A DNA stretch of 64,000 nucleotides, from NCBI GenBank assembly GCA_001942185.1, contig MKJV01000073.1, forward strand, positions 1 through 64,000, read 5' to 3'. A program made the translations under genes and the position numbers. Each line of letters starts with the position of its first letter. Position 1 is the first letter of the stretch. Positions 48,101 to 57,616 of this stretch are shown here, one piece after another. The notes below the pieces were generated by a model that did not search any database, was not told the origin of the DNA, and saw only the letters and a program-made list of their open reading frames with translations. This DNA comes from Pseudonocardia sp. CNS-004. Its GTDB lineage: Bacteria > Actinomycetota > Actinomycetes > Mycobacteriales > Pseudonocardiaceae.

Positions 48101-51100
48101 TCTGCGTGCTCGCGCAGCTGCCACTGGAGCTGGTGGTTCCGGTCGCGGCCGGTGGCCCGCGCGCCGTGCCGGCACCGTTCATGGCCGACGGACCCTCGTC
48201 GCCGGTGGCGGAGGTCCGCGCGGTGCCCACGCAACCCCCCGACCCGCCGGCACAGTCGAGCACCGCCGACGCCATCGTCCAGCTGGAGGCACCAGGAACG
48301 GTCGGGCCACCGGAGTTCGCGCTCGAACCCGGCGCCGTCGGTCCGGCCGGCATGCCCGGCTGCTGGTCGGCGGCGCCGCCCTGCTGCTGCTCGTCGCCCG
48401 ACTGCTCGCCGCGCGAGCCGACCTCGTCCTCGGAGACCGTGGCGTTCGCGGTCGAGCTCGCCTGCACGAGCGGCAGGATGGTGTTCGCGTCCGGCCCGGA
48501 CGAGGCGCCGGAGTTCGTCACGGCCTGGCACGCACCGCCGGTCACGCCCTCGCACGTTCCCGTGCTGCGCGAGCCCCGCGGGTCGGCCGACACGACCGGG
48601 TCGGTCGCCGTCGCCGCGCTGGACGCACGCCCGTTGCAGACGTCACCGCCCGCGCAGGCAACCACCGCGCCTGCGGCGGAGGCCGCCGACGGGCCGGGCG
48701 TCAGCCGCGCCCGGTTCACCGGCTGCCGCCGGACAGGGCCAGCGCCGCCCCGGAACCGGTGGAGGCGGTGGAGACGGAGGAGGCTTGGCACCCGGCGGTG
48801 CCACCGGCGCAGCTCGCCTCACCGGTGGAGTGCGCGGCGCTCCGCCCGCGACCGCCCCGTCCCAGGCGGAGGTCGACGTCCGCACCGACCCGGAGCACGC
48901 CGTGCCCGCCGCGCACACCACGCTGCCGGAGGACGACGCCACGGACGACGGCCCGCTGGTCGGCTGGCCCGGCAGCGGGAGCCCGGTCGCCGGGTCGACC
49001 GCCACGAAGTCGGGCGCCGACGACGCGGACGAGCTGGTCTCCCCCGAGCAACCACCGCCGGTGACCGAGCACTCCGCGGTCGCCTTCGTGCCCCGCGCGT
49101 GCGGCGACACCGCGGTGTCGCGCGCGCTGGTCGACGACTCGGCCGTGCCACCACACGTCCCGGCGCCGCCGGAGCAGTGCACGGCCGCCGACGCGATCGA
49201 CACGCTCACCGGTCCGGACACCGCGGCCACGCCGGGCACGGTGCCGCCCGCGGCCGGGTCCCGGTCGGACACCGCGGTACCCGCCGAGCTCCCGCATCCG
49301 CCGCCGTCGCCGTGGGCGGTGCAGCTCGAGCTGCCCGTGCTGTCGCGCACCCCGGTGACGTCCCCGGACGCCGCGCCGGTGGTCCGGGCCTCGCCGGAAC
49401 CGCGGCACGCGACGACGCCGCACTCGGCGCCTGCGTCGGCGGTGCTCGACGCCGACAGCGCACGGCCCGGCTGCCCCAGTGCTGCGCCCGCCCGGCGGCC
49501 GACGGACTCCCCGACCTCGGCCACCTCGTCGCTCACCTCGGACGTCGCCGCGGTGTCGCACCCACCCGCCGCGGTCGTGCAGCGCGTGGACGCGCTCGTC
49601 GTGCGCACCGGCGCGGCACCGCCCGCAGTCGCGGCGCCGGTCACCTTCCCGGTCGTCGCACCGGTGGCCGTGCCCGTGCACCCCGCGGCGTCATCGCAGT
49701 CCACGCTCGCGCCCGCCGAGCTGGACGCCGAGGCGTCCCCGTCGGACAGCACGGCGAACCGGACCGGACCCACCTCGTTCTCGGACTCCTCGATCGAGGT
49801 GTCGGTGCGGGTGCCGCTCTCCGCGTCGCACCCGCCGCCACGGACCTCGCAGGACGCCGTTCCGGTGCTGACCCGGGACGCGCCCTCCTGCGTCCCGCTC
49901 GCGGAACCGCTGGTGGTGCTCGTCCCGCGGCCGGAGCAGTTCGCGGCGTCGCAGTCGACCTCGACGGTGGCGGCGCTCGCGGTGTCGACCTCGTCGGCCG
50001 AACCCTCGGCATCGGACTCGGAGACGGCGCGGCACCCGCCGCCGTCGACCGCGCAGTCCGCGGTGGCCTTGGTGCTCGACCTCGGGCCCTTCTTCGCGGC
50101 CGTCGGCGCTGCCGTCCCGGCGCCGGCCTGGTGGTCGGCCCCGGTCGAGCTGGCGGCCGAACCGGTGCAGCCCGCGCCACACTCCGTCTCCGCCTCGGCG
50201 CGGACCTCGCCGGCCTCGTCCAGCTCCACCGAGCTCGACGTCGCGCAGTTCCCACCCCGGCAGCTCGCCGACCCGCTGCCGGTGCCACTGCCGGTCCCGA
50301 GCTCCTCACGGTCGGGCGCGTCCTCGCGGCTCGTGCTCGCCGCGGCAGCGCGATCGTCGCGCCCACTCCCAGAACTGTTGCTCTCACACGTGCCGCTCGC
50401 GCTCTCGCACTCCGCCGACGCCTCGTCCGGGGTCGCCCGGGAACGCTCCTCGCACTCCCCGGTACAGCGGGCCGACGCCCGGGTGGCACCGTCGGCGTCC
50501 CCGTCCTTCTTCCGGCTGGAGGCGCTGCTCCGGCAGCCCCCGCCACCGGACGTGTCGCACGACGCGGACGCCTCGTTGCCGCCCGATCTGGACGACGCAC
50601 CACCTCCCGAGGACACACCCGACAGCCCGACCCACCGATCGGAGTCGCGGTTGCCCTCGGAGTCCTCGCTCGCGGCACCACACTCGACGAACACACCGCT
50701 CGACCCGCAGCCGGACACCGAACCCTCACCGTCGAGGTCGTCCTCGGACACCGCGTCGGTGTCGTTCCCGGTGGCGTCCATCAGCTCGTCGGTGGCCTCG
50801 TAGACCTCGTCGCGCTGCGACTCGTACTCCGCAACCTTGCGATCATGGGCCTTCTTGCCGGCCTTGCCGTCGGAGACCTTCTTCTCCTCGGCCGCCAGCT
50901 CCTTCTCACGCTCCGACAGCTCCCGGTGCCCGTCGACGACCTCGTCGACCAGCTCGGCCCGGTCCTCGGACAGCGTCGCGCGCCCGGACTCGTACTCCCG
51001 CTCGGCCTTCTCGTGCTCCGCGGCCTGCTTGTCGTAGTCGGCCTTGCTCGCCTTCCCGGACCCGACCTTCTTCTTCGTCTCCTCGAGCTTCTCCGCGCTG

Positions 51101-53310
51101 TTGTCGACGTCGATCCGGTCCTCGAGGACCTTCTCCGTGTTCTCCTCGGAGTCGTCGTACTCGACCCACTCGCCGTCGACGTAGTGGCCGTCGGAGTCGT
51201 CGCGCTCGTTCTCGTTGTCGTCGTCCTCGTCGCGCTTCTCGTCGTCGGCGCGCTTCTCGCGGCGCTCCTCGTCGGCTCCCGACGCCCGCAGGACCGCGGC
51301 CTCGATCTCGTCCGTCGGCGGCGCCCGCGGGGCGGCTTTCACCCGCCGCGCCGATCGCGTCGTCCCCTCGGACTTCCGGGCGCTCGCCCGCTCGCCGTCG
51401 TCCGCCGCCTTCAGCGTGGCGGTCGTGGGCCGGTCCGCGGCGGGTTCGTCGTCGGACGCCGTCGACAGCGCGTCCCGGACCTCCTCGACGGCCCGGTGCA
51501 CGCCCTTCTCCGATTTCTTCCCGTCGACGGCCTTGCGCGCTTTCCGCTCGGCCCCGTCGACCGCCTCGTCCACGAAATCACGCACCGCGCGGGCGGTGTC
51601 CCCCGTCCCCATCGCCGTCCAGGACCTTGCGCGCCACATCCACGGCGCGCTGCACGGAGCGGCGCTTCTCGTCCCGATCGTCGTCGGACGAGTCGTCCCC
51701 GGCGGTGTCGTCACCGGCTTCGTCGTCCGGCGCCTCGCGGTCGGCGTCGTCGTCGAGAGCCCTGGCGACGCGCGTCAGCACCTCATGTCCGTCCGCGTCG
51801 TCGGCGTCCCGCCGATCACGCGATCCCCCGGCCTGCTTCCGGCGCGGCCCGGAGTCCTCGTCGACGGACTCCCCGCGCGCGGCGGCCCGCCGTGCCCGCT
51901 GCGTGGTCGAGTCGCCGTCGGCCGCGCGGGTCACGCTCTCGTCGTGCTCCACGGCACCGCTGGTGCCGGAGTCGTCGGTCCCGGAGTCCCGCGCCGGCTC
52001 ACGCTTCCGCGTGGGGCTGCGCTCCGGTTCGGCCGACTCGGCGTCTGCGACCCTGCTCTCGTCCGCGCTTTCGTCCGCGGTCTCGTCGGCGGTCTCGTCG
52101 GCGGTCTCGTCGGCGCTGCGCTTCTCGGCGGCCTTCTCGTCCTTCTCGTCGGCCGCGCCTTCTTGTCGGCCTGCTTGTCGGCGCCGGCCTTCTTGTCGGC
52201 CTGCTTGTCGGCGCCGGCCTTCTTGTCGGCCTTCTTGTCGGAAGCGGCCTTCTTGTCGCCGCGCTCCTCGTCGTGAGCACCGGCCGGGATGGCCCGAGCG
52301 TCGTTCCCGGACTCCTCGTCCGCTGCGGACTCGTCGGCGGCTCCACGGGTCTCGGTGTCACCGGTCGCGGTGTCGCGCTTCTCGGATCCGTCGTTCCCGG
52401 CGTCCGCGGACTCGTCGTTCCCGGATTCCGAGCTGCTCGCCCGCGACCCCCGGCCCGATTCGTCGGACTCGTCGTCGCCCTGCCGGGTCGACTCCGACCG
52501 TGCGCGATCGCCCCGTTCCTCGTCGGAATCCCGGTGATCCGACGTCCGCCGCGAGTCGTCGGTGCGGTCACGCTTCCTGTCCGAGTCACGGTTGCCGGAT
52601 TCGTCGGCCGACTGCTCACGATCCTCCGACTCGCCCGAACGCGGGCCGTCGGACTCGTCGCCACCCTTCCCGCTGTCCGACTTCTTCTCGGACTTCTCGT
52701 CCTTGTCGTCGGACTTCTTCTCGGACTTGCCCTTCTTTTCCTTCTCGGACTTCTCGTCGTCCGACTTGCCCGACTTCTTCTCGGACTTCTCGTCGTCCGA
52801 CTTGCCCGACTTCTTCTCGGACTTCTTGTCGTCCGACTTCTCGGACTTCTTGTCGTCCGACTTCTCGGACTTCTTGTCGTCCGACTTCTCGGACTTCTTG
52901 CCGTCCGACTCCTTGTCCTTCTTGTCAGACTTCTTCTTCTCGGACTTGTCGGACTTCTTGCCCGACTTCTTCTCTGACTTCTTGTCCTTCTTCTTGTCCT
53001 TCTTCTCGGACTTCTTGCCACCCGAGCCCGAGTCGGAATCGCCGCCACCGGCCGGCCGGAGACCGCCGCTCCGGGCCATGCTCATTTTGACGACGCTCGC
53101 CTGGACGACCGGAACCGCAGCGGCAGCCGAGGTCGCCGTCAGGAACGCCGACCCGAGCCACATCACCACGACGGCGCCGGCGACCACGAGCACCCACCGG
53201 ACGACCCCCAGCGCGCAGTCGAGCGCGGAGAGACGCAACCGCACGGGAACGATGTCAGCAGTCGAGGAGAGGCCAACGGCCTCGCCCTCGCACACCGACA
53301 CCTGACCCAT
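36167..53310 (-). CDS. Giant surface-anchored protein 1: paired-Cys repeat stalk and SecA-type ATPase
   Basis: About 5,700 codons across many frameshifts. ATG at 53310 is preferred over GTG 53319 because GGAG stands 8 nt before it. A membrane anchor (VVRWVLVVAGAVVVMWLGSA) is near residues 35-55. A Lys/Ser/Asp low-complexity region (to about 52.1 kb) is followed by acidic and coiled-coil parts (to about 50.8 kb). About 2,200 residues of paired-cysteine repeats span 50.76-44.1 kb. A hydrophobic helix-rich zone (44.0-43.4 kb) and a Gln/Pro-rich linker lead to a SecA-like motor (42.2-40.6 kb). Helical, membrane and HTH-like segments run to the stop EVRAR at 36167. If the cysteines form disulfides, the stalk is outside and the motor inside. 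No described protein of this plan is known to me. Confidence 0.8.
37368..37457 (-). repeat. Six tandem 15-bp units encoding WFSQR/LFSQR in giant protein 1
   Basis: Six head-to-tail units of GAGAAC(C/A)(A/G)GCGCTGC follow each other without interruption. On the coding strand they give a run of W-F-S-Q-R repeats, the last two L-F-S-Q-R. Units 3-6 are identical, which indicates recent expansion. The run stands directly before a membrane helix (GTAGAVVLFAVGVVATLAAL). Confidence 0.9.
40600..42230 (-). other. Domain: SecA-type DEAD motor in giant protein 1
   Basis: TDKQIAGALALADGNVIQ MLTGEGKTLTGALAAP is the SecA Walker A region, and FRLIDEVDQVLLDEALTP the Walker B region. DGRRYNDGLAEAIEY, REFAGMTGTA, GRPVLVVAGSIREAAAFSQR, VTVATNIAGRGVDILLGGEA and EFQARGRAARQGENGSST follow in SecA order. 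The preprotein cross-linking domain is shortened. One frameshift lies near 42215, just before the Walker A region. The motor probably powers transport or unfolding of a polypeptide. Confidence 0.9.
44100..50760 (-). repeat. Paired-cysteine repeat stalk of giant protein 1
   Basis: Dozens of short Cys-x(4-11)-Cys loops, usually Gly/Ser/Thr-rich, are separated by 20-45 Ser/Thr/Ala/Val-rich residues. Examples are CDAANC, CDDAAGC, CSVTGGGC, CSTEGGTC, CSGTWGSC, CNQTGGFC and CQSSNAQAC. The regular spacing suggests one disulfide per coil of a beta-solenoid or fibre. Near 48.0 kb a helical Ala-rich segment interrupts the pattern. Confidence 0.8.
52160..53040 (-). repeat. Lys/Ser/Asp low-complexity repeats of giant protein 1
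   Basis: Short repeats such as SDDKKSEK, KSGKSDDEKSEK and ADKKAGADKQ fill almost 300 codons just after the membrane anchor. They are strongly charged and certainly disordered, plausibly a wall-spanning or wall-binding linker. The near-identical units make this stretch prone to assembly error; a frameshift lies near 52160. Confidence 0.8.
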
Positions 53311-53872
53311 GACGGACACTCCAGAGGTTTCGCCGCTGCACGCGGACGACAGAAGGGGAAGAACCAGAAAGACTCGCGGGCGATGCCGCTCACCGCTACG
53401 AGGTGCGAAAACACGGGCTCCGCCGCACGTCGCGCCTGAGGCCAGCGACGTGGGGTCGGCCTACGCCGCTCCACTCGCACCGTCTCCCACGAGTCCACCC
53501 GTTGCGAGGATTCAGCAACCGGCAGCACCCCGGGGAGGCAGCCACAGATGATGTTGAAGGGCAGAGGCGACGGCCGTCGATCGCTCCGACGTCTGACAAG
53601 TGATCGATGGGTGAACATCAGGGTGCGCCGTCCGCGGGCCGCCTCGGGCCGGAGACGCCGCGGCCACGGGTCGCGCCCGAGCGCTGCCGCGACGCGGGGG
53701 TTACGTCTCCCGCCGACGGCCTCGACCCGTCCGGGTCCATCGCCGAACGGCGAGGGATCAGGAGTCGGGAGCGAGCGTTGAGGCCGGGCGAGGAATCCGT
53801 CGAGAACGAGCGGATCGCCGTGGACGCCCACCTCTCGACACCCTGCGCGTCATAGCCGCCCGGGGAAATCCG
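53311..53872. other. 562-bp region without a supported gene
   Basis: This gap separates the start of giant gene 1 from the end of a TetR gene. Frames are open on both strands but give only Arg/Pro-rich sequence without recognisable motifs. It should contain the promoter of the giant operon. I see no tRNA, inverted repeat or attachment-site-like duplication. Confidence 0.5.
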
Positions 53873-54481
53873 TCAGGCGAGCGGCCAGCTCTGCAGCGCG
53901 GCGTCAACCACCCGGTGCAATTCGTCGCGGCCCGCGCCGCCCGCGGCCTGGACTGCGATCCCGGATGCCACGGTCGCGACCAGCCTGGCGAGTAGTGCCG
54001 GTTCGGACGTCGGCGGCAGGTCCCCTTCGTCCTTGGCGCGCTGAAACCTGTCGTGCAGGCGGGCGCAGGCATTGTTGCGCCAATCGGACAGAGCATCCCG
54101 GATGGCGTGGTCGGCGGGTGCCGCGGCCAGAGCGCCCTGGACGGTGAGGCACCCGTGTGGCCGATCGGGATCGGTGGTGGTGTCGACTCCGCCGTGCAGG
54201 AACGCCGCGGCCACCTCTCGGGCGGTCGGTTCCTCGAGCGCTCGCACCACATAACCGGCCGGTCCGGCGGAATAGCGGTCCAACGCCTTGCGGAACAGGT
54301 CTTCCTTGTTGCCGAAGGCGGCATACATGCTCGTGCGGGTGATGCCCATCGCCGCGGTCAGGTCGGTGAGACTGGCCCCCTCGTAGCCCTGTTCCCAGAA
54401 CACCACCATCGCGCGCTCGAGGGCCTCGTCCACGTCGAACTCCCGCGGCCGACCGATCGTCGCCCTCCGGGTGTTCGTCAT
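53873..54481 (-). CDS. TetR-family transcriptional regulator
   Basis: The start is set at 54481 (MTNTRRATIGRPREFDVDEA), giving 202 residues; an upstream Met at 54517 is less likely. The HTH is VFWEQGYEGASLTDLTAAMG followed by ITRTSMYAAFGNKEDLFRKA. The C-terminal ligand domain has LHGGVDTTTDPDRPHGCLTV and AALQSWPLA. The combination (GRPREFD start, YAAFGNKE, GCL) is that of the AcrR/NemR-like group with a conserved Cys. The regulated partner is unclear; the divergent neighbour is a peptidase remnant. Confidence 0.88.
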   Translation of the reverse strand: MTNTRRATIGRPREFDVDEALERAMVVFWEQGYEGASLTDLTAAMGITRTSMYAAFGNKEDLFRKALDRYSAGPAGYVVRALEEPTAREVAAAFLHGGVDTTTDPDRPHGCLTVQGALAAAPADHAIRDALSDWRNNACARLHDRFQRAKDEGDLPPTSEPALLARLVATVASGIAVQAAGGAGRDELHRVVDAALQSWPLA

Positions 54482-54597
54482 GACGTCGAGCATAAGCAGC
54501 TCGAACCACCCCGGCACCCGGAAGGGTCAGCGCTGTTGACTGTGCCGCTCCGGCACGGTGTCTGCTCGTTCCGTGGCAGCCGACCCGGAGCACCCGA

Positions 54598-54994
54598 TGA
54601 CCATCACGACCGACCTGGTCGATCTCGAGGAGTTCTTCGCCGACCGGGAGTTCGCCTTTCCCACGATCTCCCCGGACGCACCCGGATCGCCTACCTGGCG
54701 CCGGTCCACGGACGGCGCAACGTGTGGGTCCGCGGTATCGACCAGGATCATTCCGAGGCGGTGTGCGTCACGCACGACGCGCGCCGCGGGATCACCACCT
54801 ATTACTGGACCGACGACCCGCGCTTCATGCTCTACCTGCCGCGGGGTCCCCGTCGAGTACCTCCTGGCCGAGGACGAGGGCCACGGCTTCGACAACCCCG
54901 AGAACCGCATCCGGCTCTACCGCGCCATCGAACGGCACTTCGCCGAACACCTGGCGGCCGCCGTGACGGTGGTGGGCCGGCCGTGCCCGCCTGA
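54598..54994 (+). pseudogene. S9-family prolyl oligopeptidase remnant (N- and C-terminal ends only)
   Basis: The start MTITTDLVDLEEFFADREFA continues across a shift into RIAYLAPVHGRRNVWVRGID and ITTYYWTDDPRFMLYL, the first propeller blade of an S9 peptidase. It then jumps to GVPVEYLLAEDEGHGFDNPE NRIRLYRAIERHFAEHL, the extreme C-terminus with the catalytic His. The missing middle would be roughly 450 residues, including the catalytic Ser and Asp. This is an internal deletion, not only a frameshift, so the gene is surely non-functional as written. Confidence 0.8.
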
Positions 54995-55582
54995 GTGCCG
55001 ACCCAGCCGCGTCAGGTTTCGCGCGCGCCGACGAAAGGGCGCGGAGGGCGTCGAACGCTTCCAGGAGATGTACGTCCAGGCTTCGTGCGGGGCGGTCGAT
55101 CCAGGCGTGCACGGCGTGCTGGTAGGCGGTCCAGCCGGTGCGTGCGGCCAGGGCGGCCAGCGGATCGGGGACACCCCGCTGCCGCAGCGCCTGGGCGACG
55201 GCGTCGGCGAGCGAGGCGTGCTTGGCCAGCTCACGTTCGCGAAGTGCCGGTGTCGCTGCGATCACCGCTCGGCGCGGTGCGGCGAACGAGCGGTTGCCTC
55301 GAGGATCGGCTCGACCTTCCGGAAGGCCCAGAGGAGCATCTCGAGCGGCGGCAGCTCGTCGGGCGCCTCGGCCACCGCCTGCTCCAGTGCGGCGCGCACC
55401 TCGGGTTCGCCGCCGAAGAGCACCTCGCGCTTGTCCGGGAAGTGCCGGAAGAACGTGCGCTCGTTGACGCCGGCCCGGGCGGCGATCTCGGCCGTGGTGG
55501 TCTGGTCGAACCCGCGTTCCCGGTACAGCTCCAGGGCCGCCGTCTGAAGGCGGCGCCGCGCTTCCGCTCCGCTTCGTGGCAC
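54995..55582 (-). CDS. TetR-family regulator of the adjacent SDR gene, one frameshift
   Basis: The N-terminus MPRSGAEARRRLQTAALELY followed by TTAEIAARAGVNERTFFRHF and PDKREVLFGGE is a complete TetR HTH. Near 55275 the frame shifts and continues RAVIAATPALRERELAKHAS, then AARTGWTAYQHAVHAWIDRP and LLEAFDALRALSSARA, the usual C-terminal domain. The exact stop is uncertain because the frame stays open into the S9 remnant. It is divergent from the SDR gene with a strong operator between them. Confidence 0.75.
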
Positions 55583-55603
55583 ACGCCGACCCTACCGCTT
55601 CGC

Positions 55604-55664
55604 GCCAGTGACTGGCGTCATGTTGTGCCAGTGACTGACGCTACGCGTAGAGTCAGTCACTGGC
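55604..55664. promoter_or_regulatory. TetR operator cluster between TetR and SDR genes
   Basis: A perfect 13-bp inverted repeat, GCCAGTGACTGAC at 55627-55639 and GTCAGTCACTGGC at 55652-55664, is separated by 12 bp. A further near-palindromic copy, GCCAGTGACTGGC, lies at 55604-55616. The sites fill the 124-bp gap between the two divergent genes, so both are probably repressed together. Confidence 0.75.
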
Positions 55665-55706
55665 GCTACGCCGCGCCGACCACAGCAGTGAACGGGAGGG
55701 TGTCCC

Positions 55707-56606
55707 ATGCACGTCTTCGTCACCGGCGGCTCAGGTCTGACCGGCCCCACGGTCGTCGCCGGGCTCGTCGCGGCCGGTCACACCGTCACCGGTCTGGCGC
55801 GCTCGGATACCGCCGCCGCCCGGTTGGCAGCACTGGGCGCCACACCGCATCGCGGTTCCCTTGACGACCTCGACAGCTTGCGCCGCGGCGCCGAAGCCGC
55901 CGACGGCGTCCTGCACATGGCCTTCGGCGGCGACTTCGCCGACCCCGAGGACATGGCGAGGAGGGACCGGATCGCGATCGAGACGCTCGGCCGCGCACTG
56001 GAACACTCGGGCAAGCCGCTCGTCAGCACCTCGGGCACCCTGGTGATGCCCGAGGGGCGGGAGAGCACGGAGAAGGACGAGCCCGACCCCTCCGGGCTCG
56101 CGAGCTTCCGGATCCCGGGTGAGCAAGCGTGCCTCGCCGCGCGGGGAGTACGCGGCAGCGTGGTCCGTCTCGCGCCGACCGTTCACGGCCCCGGGGACCA
56201 CGGCTTCATCGGCATGCTCATCGCCACGGCGCGGAAGAGCGGCATGTCGGCCTACGTCGGCGACGGCGGCAACCGGTGGCCCGCGGTGCACCGACTCGAT
56301 GCAGCGATCCTGTTCCGCCTGGCCCTGGAGAAGGCTCCCGCGGGCAGCGTGCTGCACGGGGTGGCCGAGAGCGGCGTCACGATGAAGAGCATCGCGGAGA
56401 CGATCGCCCGGGGCCTCGGCCTGCCCGCGGTCCCACTCACCACGGACGAGGCCACCACGCACTTCGACAGCCCGTTCATGGCCACGGTCTACGGCGTCGA
56501 CGCGCCCGCCTCCAGCGCGCACACCCAGGAACTGCTCGGCTGGTCGCCCACCCACCCGACGCTGCTCGACGACCTGGAGCACGGCGACTACCTGGCCGTT
56601 CACTGA
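55707..56606 (+). CDS. Atypical SDR / NAD-dependent epimerase family protein
   Basis: Intact protein of 299 residues. The cofactor motif MHVFVTGGSGLTGPTVVAGL is at the start, followed by GVLHMAFGGDF, VSTSGTLVMPEG and GVRGSVVRLAPTVHGPGDHG. VGDGGNRWPAVHRLDAAILF and a C-terminal LLGWSPTHPTLLDDLEHGDY complete the atypical SDR fold. It lacks a YxxxK pair, as is common in this group. It is likely induced when the divergent TetR protein binds its ligand. The substrate is unknown. Confidence 0.88.
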   Translation: MHVFVTGGSGLTGPTVVAGLVAAGHTVTGLARSDTAAARLAALGATPHRGSLDDLDSLRRGAEAADGVLHMAFGGDFADPEDMARRDRIAIETLGRALEHSGKPLVSTSGTLVMPEGRESTEKDEPDPSGLASFRIPGEQACLAARGVRGSVVRLAPTVHGPGDHGFIGMLIATARKSGMSAYVGDGGNRWPAVHRLDAAILFRLALEKAPAGSVLHGVAESGVTMKSIAETIARGLGLPAVPLTTDEATTHFDSPFMATVYGVDAPASSAHTQELLGWSPTHPTLLDDLEHGDYLAVH

Positions 56607-56668
56607 CGCACGCGCTCCGGTGGGCGCGCGAGGAGATGCTGCGCGACCACGACGGACGTGTGGTGCGA

Positions 56669-57485
56669 TCAGCCGTGCGCGTCCTCGGTCGCCTCCGGTT
56701 TGCGCGCCCGGATGACGGCCGACGCCGCGTGTTCGTGGACGCGGTGGGACTCGATCACGTCGACCTCCGTCAGCCCGGCCTCGGTGAGTGCCCGTTCGAA
56801 GTCGCCGCGGGTGAGCGCTCCGGCGACGCAGCCGGTCCACTGGTCGAGGTCGGCGCGGACCGCGGGGTCCATGTCCGGGTCGGCGAGCACGTCGGACACC
56901 GCGAACCGCCCGCCGGGGCGCAGCACCCGGGCCGCCTCCCGGAGTACGACCCGCTTGTCCGCCGCCAGGTTGATCACGCAGTTGGAGATCACCACGTCGA
57001 CGGAGGCGGCGGGCAGCGGGATCTCCTCCAGGTACCCCTGCAGGAACACGACGTTGTCCACCCCGGCCTCGGCGGCGTTGCGGCGCGCCAGATCGAGCAT
57101 CTCCGGTGTCATGTCCAGCCCGTACACCCGCCGCCCGGGGAGACGCGGCGGGCGGAGATCAGGACGTCCGCACCCGCCCCCGACCCGAGGTCCAGCACCA
57201 CCTCTCCGGGCTGCAGATCGCGACGGCAGTGGGCACGCCACACCCCAGCGATGCCGCGACGGCTCCGTCGGGGACGCCTGCCGCCTCGACGGGGTCGTAG
57301 AGCTGCCCACCGAACGCGACGTCGACCGGCCCGCAGCCTGCGTCCGGGCCACAGCAGCCCGCAGCCTCGACGGCCCGGGCCTGCTCGTGCTCCCCCGCTC
57401 CGGACCTGGTCGCGGCCGCGGCATAGCGGAGCTGCACCGCCTCCCGGATCGATTCCCGCTCGTGGGTTCCGCGCTGCTCGGTCAC
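56669..57485 (-). CDS. arsM: Arsenite methyltransferase ArsM, two frameshifts
   Basis: It starts MTEQRGTHERESIREAVQLR. A Cys-rich segment (CCGPDAGCG) and GVAASLGCGVPT-like sequence (SLGCGVPTAVA) precede the SAM site VVLDLGSGAGADVLISARRV. This site is reached after a lost base near 57215. After another shift near 57130 it continues VYGLDMTPEMLDLARRNAAE, VDVVISNCVINLAADKRVVL (substrate Cys) and ARVLRPGGRFAVSDVLADPD. These are the diagnostic ArsM blocks. It methylates As(III) with SAM. It is divergent from the ArsR-ArsC gene and shares its operators. Confidence 0.85.
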
Positions 57486-57525
57486 GTGCCCTCCTCCGTC
57501 GACGCCGCTCGGTACTCCATGAAGT

Positions 57526-57567
57526 ATCGACGCACATCGATGATCAGGTCAATCGACGTCCATCGAT
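57526..57567. promoter_or_regulatory. Two ArsR-type operators
   Basis: ATCGACGCACATCGAT (57526-57541) and ATCGACGTCCATCGAT (57552-57567) both have the form ATCGA-N6-TCGAT, close to the classic ArsR box ATCAA-N6-TTGAT, and stand 26 bp apart. They lie in the 131-bp gap between arsM and arsR-arsC. A third palindrome, ATTGAGTCAAT (57608-57618), touches the ArsR start codon. Confidence 0.7.
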
Positions 57568-57616
57568 GCATGTTCGCCGTTGACACCAGGACGATTACTC
57601 AGCCATCATTGAGTCA

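Noticed and set aside
47152..52977. A 1,941-codon open frame on the plus strand opposite giant gene 1
   Set aside because: It is the mirror of the paired-Cys and low-complexity coding sequence. Its product is Ala/Val/Pro/Arg-rich without domains, as expected for a GC-rich antisense frame.
52680..53000. Minisatellite or CRISPR-like DNA repeats
   Set aside because: The short repeats encode the Lys/Ser/Asp linker in frame, with codon-level variation, so they are a protein low-complexity region.
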